Shown here: positions 63,482 through 64,000 of the stretch, one piece after another
How positions within the stretch are numbered: the first letter of the stretch is position 1
Layout: every line of letters begins with the position of its first letter
NCBI RefSeq assembly: GCF_003841405.1
Contig: NZ_PXYA01000001.1
Location: 744,001-808,000 of the forward strand
Direction: 5' to 3'
Length of the DNA stretch: 64,000 nucleotides
Origin: Tetragenococcus halophilus subsp. halophilus DSM 20339
Lineage (GTDB): Bacteria > Bacillota > Bacilli > Lactobacillales > Enterococcaceae
Position numbers and translations under genes: made by a program
Notes under the pieces: model-generated
The model's database searches: none
What the model was told of the DNA's origin: nothing
The model's input: the letters and a program-made list of their open reading frames with translations, nothing else

Positions 63482-64000
63482 CTATTCTTCGCCTGGATTA
63501 TTTTTTTCAACATGATCTTTTAAATCTTCTACTGAATCGTCAAAGTATTCTTTGATATCTTCGTGTTCATCAGCCATGTTTGCTTTTGTCTCTGCAGTAA
63601 CATCATCTGCTTGATCTTTGGCATCTTGTGCGATCGAGCTTCCTTGGTCGGCAGCTTCAGAAACTGTATCTTGTACCGCGTCTGAAGTGTCTTTTACATC
63701 AATGATAATATCTTCAGCCGTATCTTGTACTTCATCAGAAACATCTGACGCTGTCGCTTTAGCATCTTCTGCGATGTCACTAGCTAAATCACTATAGTCT
63801 TCTGCAGCATCTGACATTGTATCTTTAACATCTTCAGCTGTATCTTTAGTTTTGCTTTTCATTGAGTCAGCAAGATCACTTGCTTGTTTGCTAAGATCAT
63901 CAGCCTTCTCTTTAGCTAAATCTGTTAAATCACTGCCCTTGTCTTTTGCAATATCAGTATAATCTGAAGCAGCATCTAGTGCATGGTCCACTTGTTTCGC
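63482..64000 (-). CDS. LEA-like / YtxH-type acidic repeat protein (5' partial)
   Basis: This minus-strand frame is open to the window edge (AKQVDHALDAAS), so the true start is outside. The visible 172 residues are highly charged and Cys-free, dominated by Asp, Lys, Ala, Ser and Thr. Short degenerate repeats recur with roughly 7-11-residue spacing (DTAEDVKDTMSDAAEDYSDL, DIAEDAKATASDVSDEVQ, DTAEDIIIDVKDTSDAVQ). This pattern is seen in LEA-like and YtxH/general-stress proteins, which are disordered or amphipathic and protect cells against drying or salt. Exact family needs the N-terminus. The stop at 63482 is followed by a strong terminator. Confidence 0.75.
   Translation of the reverse strand, partial: AKQVDHALDAASDYTDIAKDKGSDLTDLAKEKADDLSKQASDLADSMKSKTKDTAEDVKDTMSDAAEDYSDLASDIAEDAKATASDVSDEVQDTAEDIIIDVKDTSDAVQDTVSEAADQGSSIAQDAKDQADDVTAETKANMADEHEDIKEYFDDSVEDLKDHVEKNNPGEE

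Overview
The window is low-GC Firmicute DNA. Gene content and order (glyQS T-box, recO-era-dgkA-ybeY-pgpH-phoH, yqeY-rpsU, divergent ccpA/pepQ, LevR-type sigma-54 PTS regulation) point to a lactic acid bacterium of the Enterococcaceae. An orphan glycine-betaine-type binding protein, many acidic proteins and an LEA-like protein at the right edge fit a salt-tolerant member; Tetragenococcus is my best guess, by inference only.

Layout. Positions 1-13,200 are an accessory, decaying zone: OsmC and two small membrane proteins, three IS4-family insertions with exact target duplications, an LD-carboxypeptidase and a quinone oxidoreductase each split by the same IS type, a small gene whose stop codon was removed by a second IS type, remnants of a copper ATPase and a YdhK-like protein, and a TetR/DUF1275/FAD-monooxygenase group with clear operator-like sites. 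A tRNA-Arg(CCT) and an Eis-like acetyltransferase follow. Positions 14,677-19,757 hold a cellobiose/lactose-type PTS (IIC, IIA, IIB) under a LevR-like activator, with a textbook -24/-12 promoter and candidate upstream activating repeats; IIC carries an in-frame amber stop. From 19,776 to 48,000 lie mostly housekeeping genes: RNA helicase, sfsA, dacA, rRNA methyltransferase, yidC, glycyl-tRNA synthetase, the recO-to-phoH cluster, rpsU, a CorC-like protein, a Fur-family regulator, a PPDK regulator, hom-thrB and an ArsR/CzrA-like regulator. Positions 47,498-52,837 are carbohydrate metabolism (phosphoglucomutase, 6-phospho-beta-glucosidase, RpiR regulator) with a chimeric phosphatase pseudogene. 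The right end holds nfo, tyrS, a class A PBP, ccpA and pepQ.

The most unusual signal is a set of intergenic tandem arrays at 16,297-16,584, 26,348-26,671 and 52,871-53,050, with a degenerate copy at 63,209-63,290. They fall into three unrelated sequence families, yet all share a 41-bp period and the same internal layout: two inverted arms about 14-16 bp apart inside each unit. The sequence differs between families while period and dyad geometry are kept, which suggests a structural element rather than ordinary repeats. I do not recognise it as a named element.

Several genes (PTS IIC, an AEC transporter, the phosphatase/HAD chimera, the copper ATPase, the two IS-split genes) are broken, so the genome appears to be undergoing reductive decay in sugar-uptake and accessory functions.
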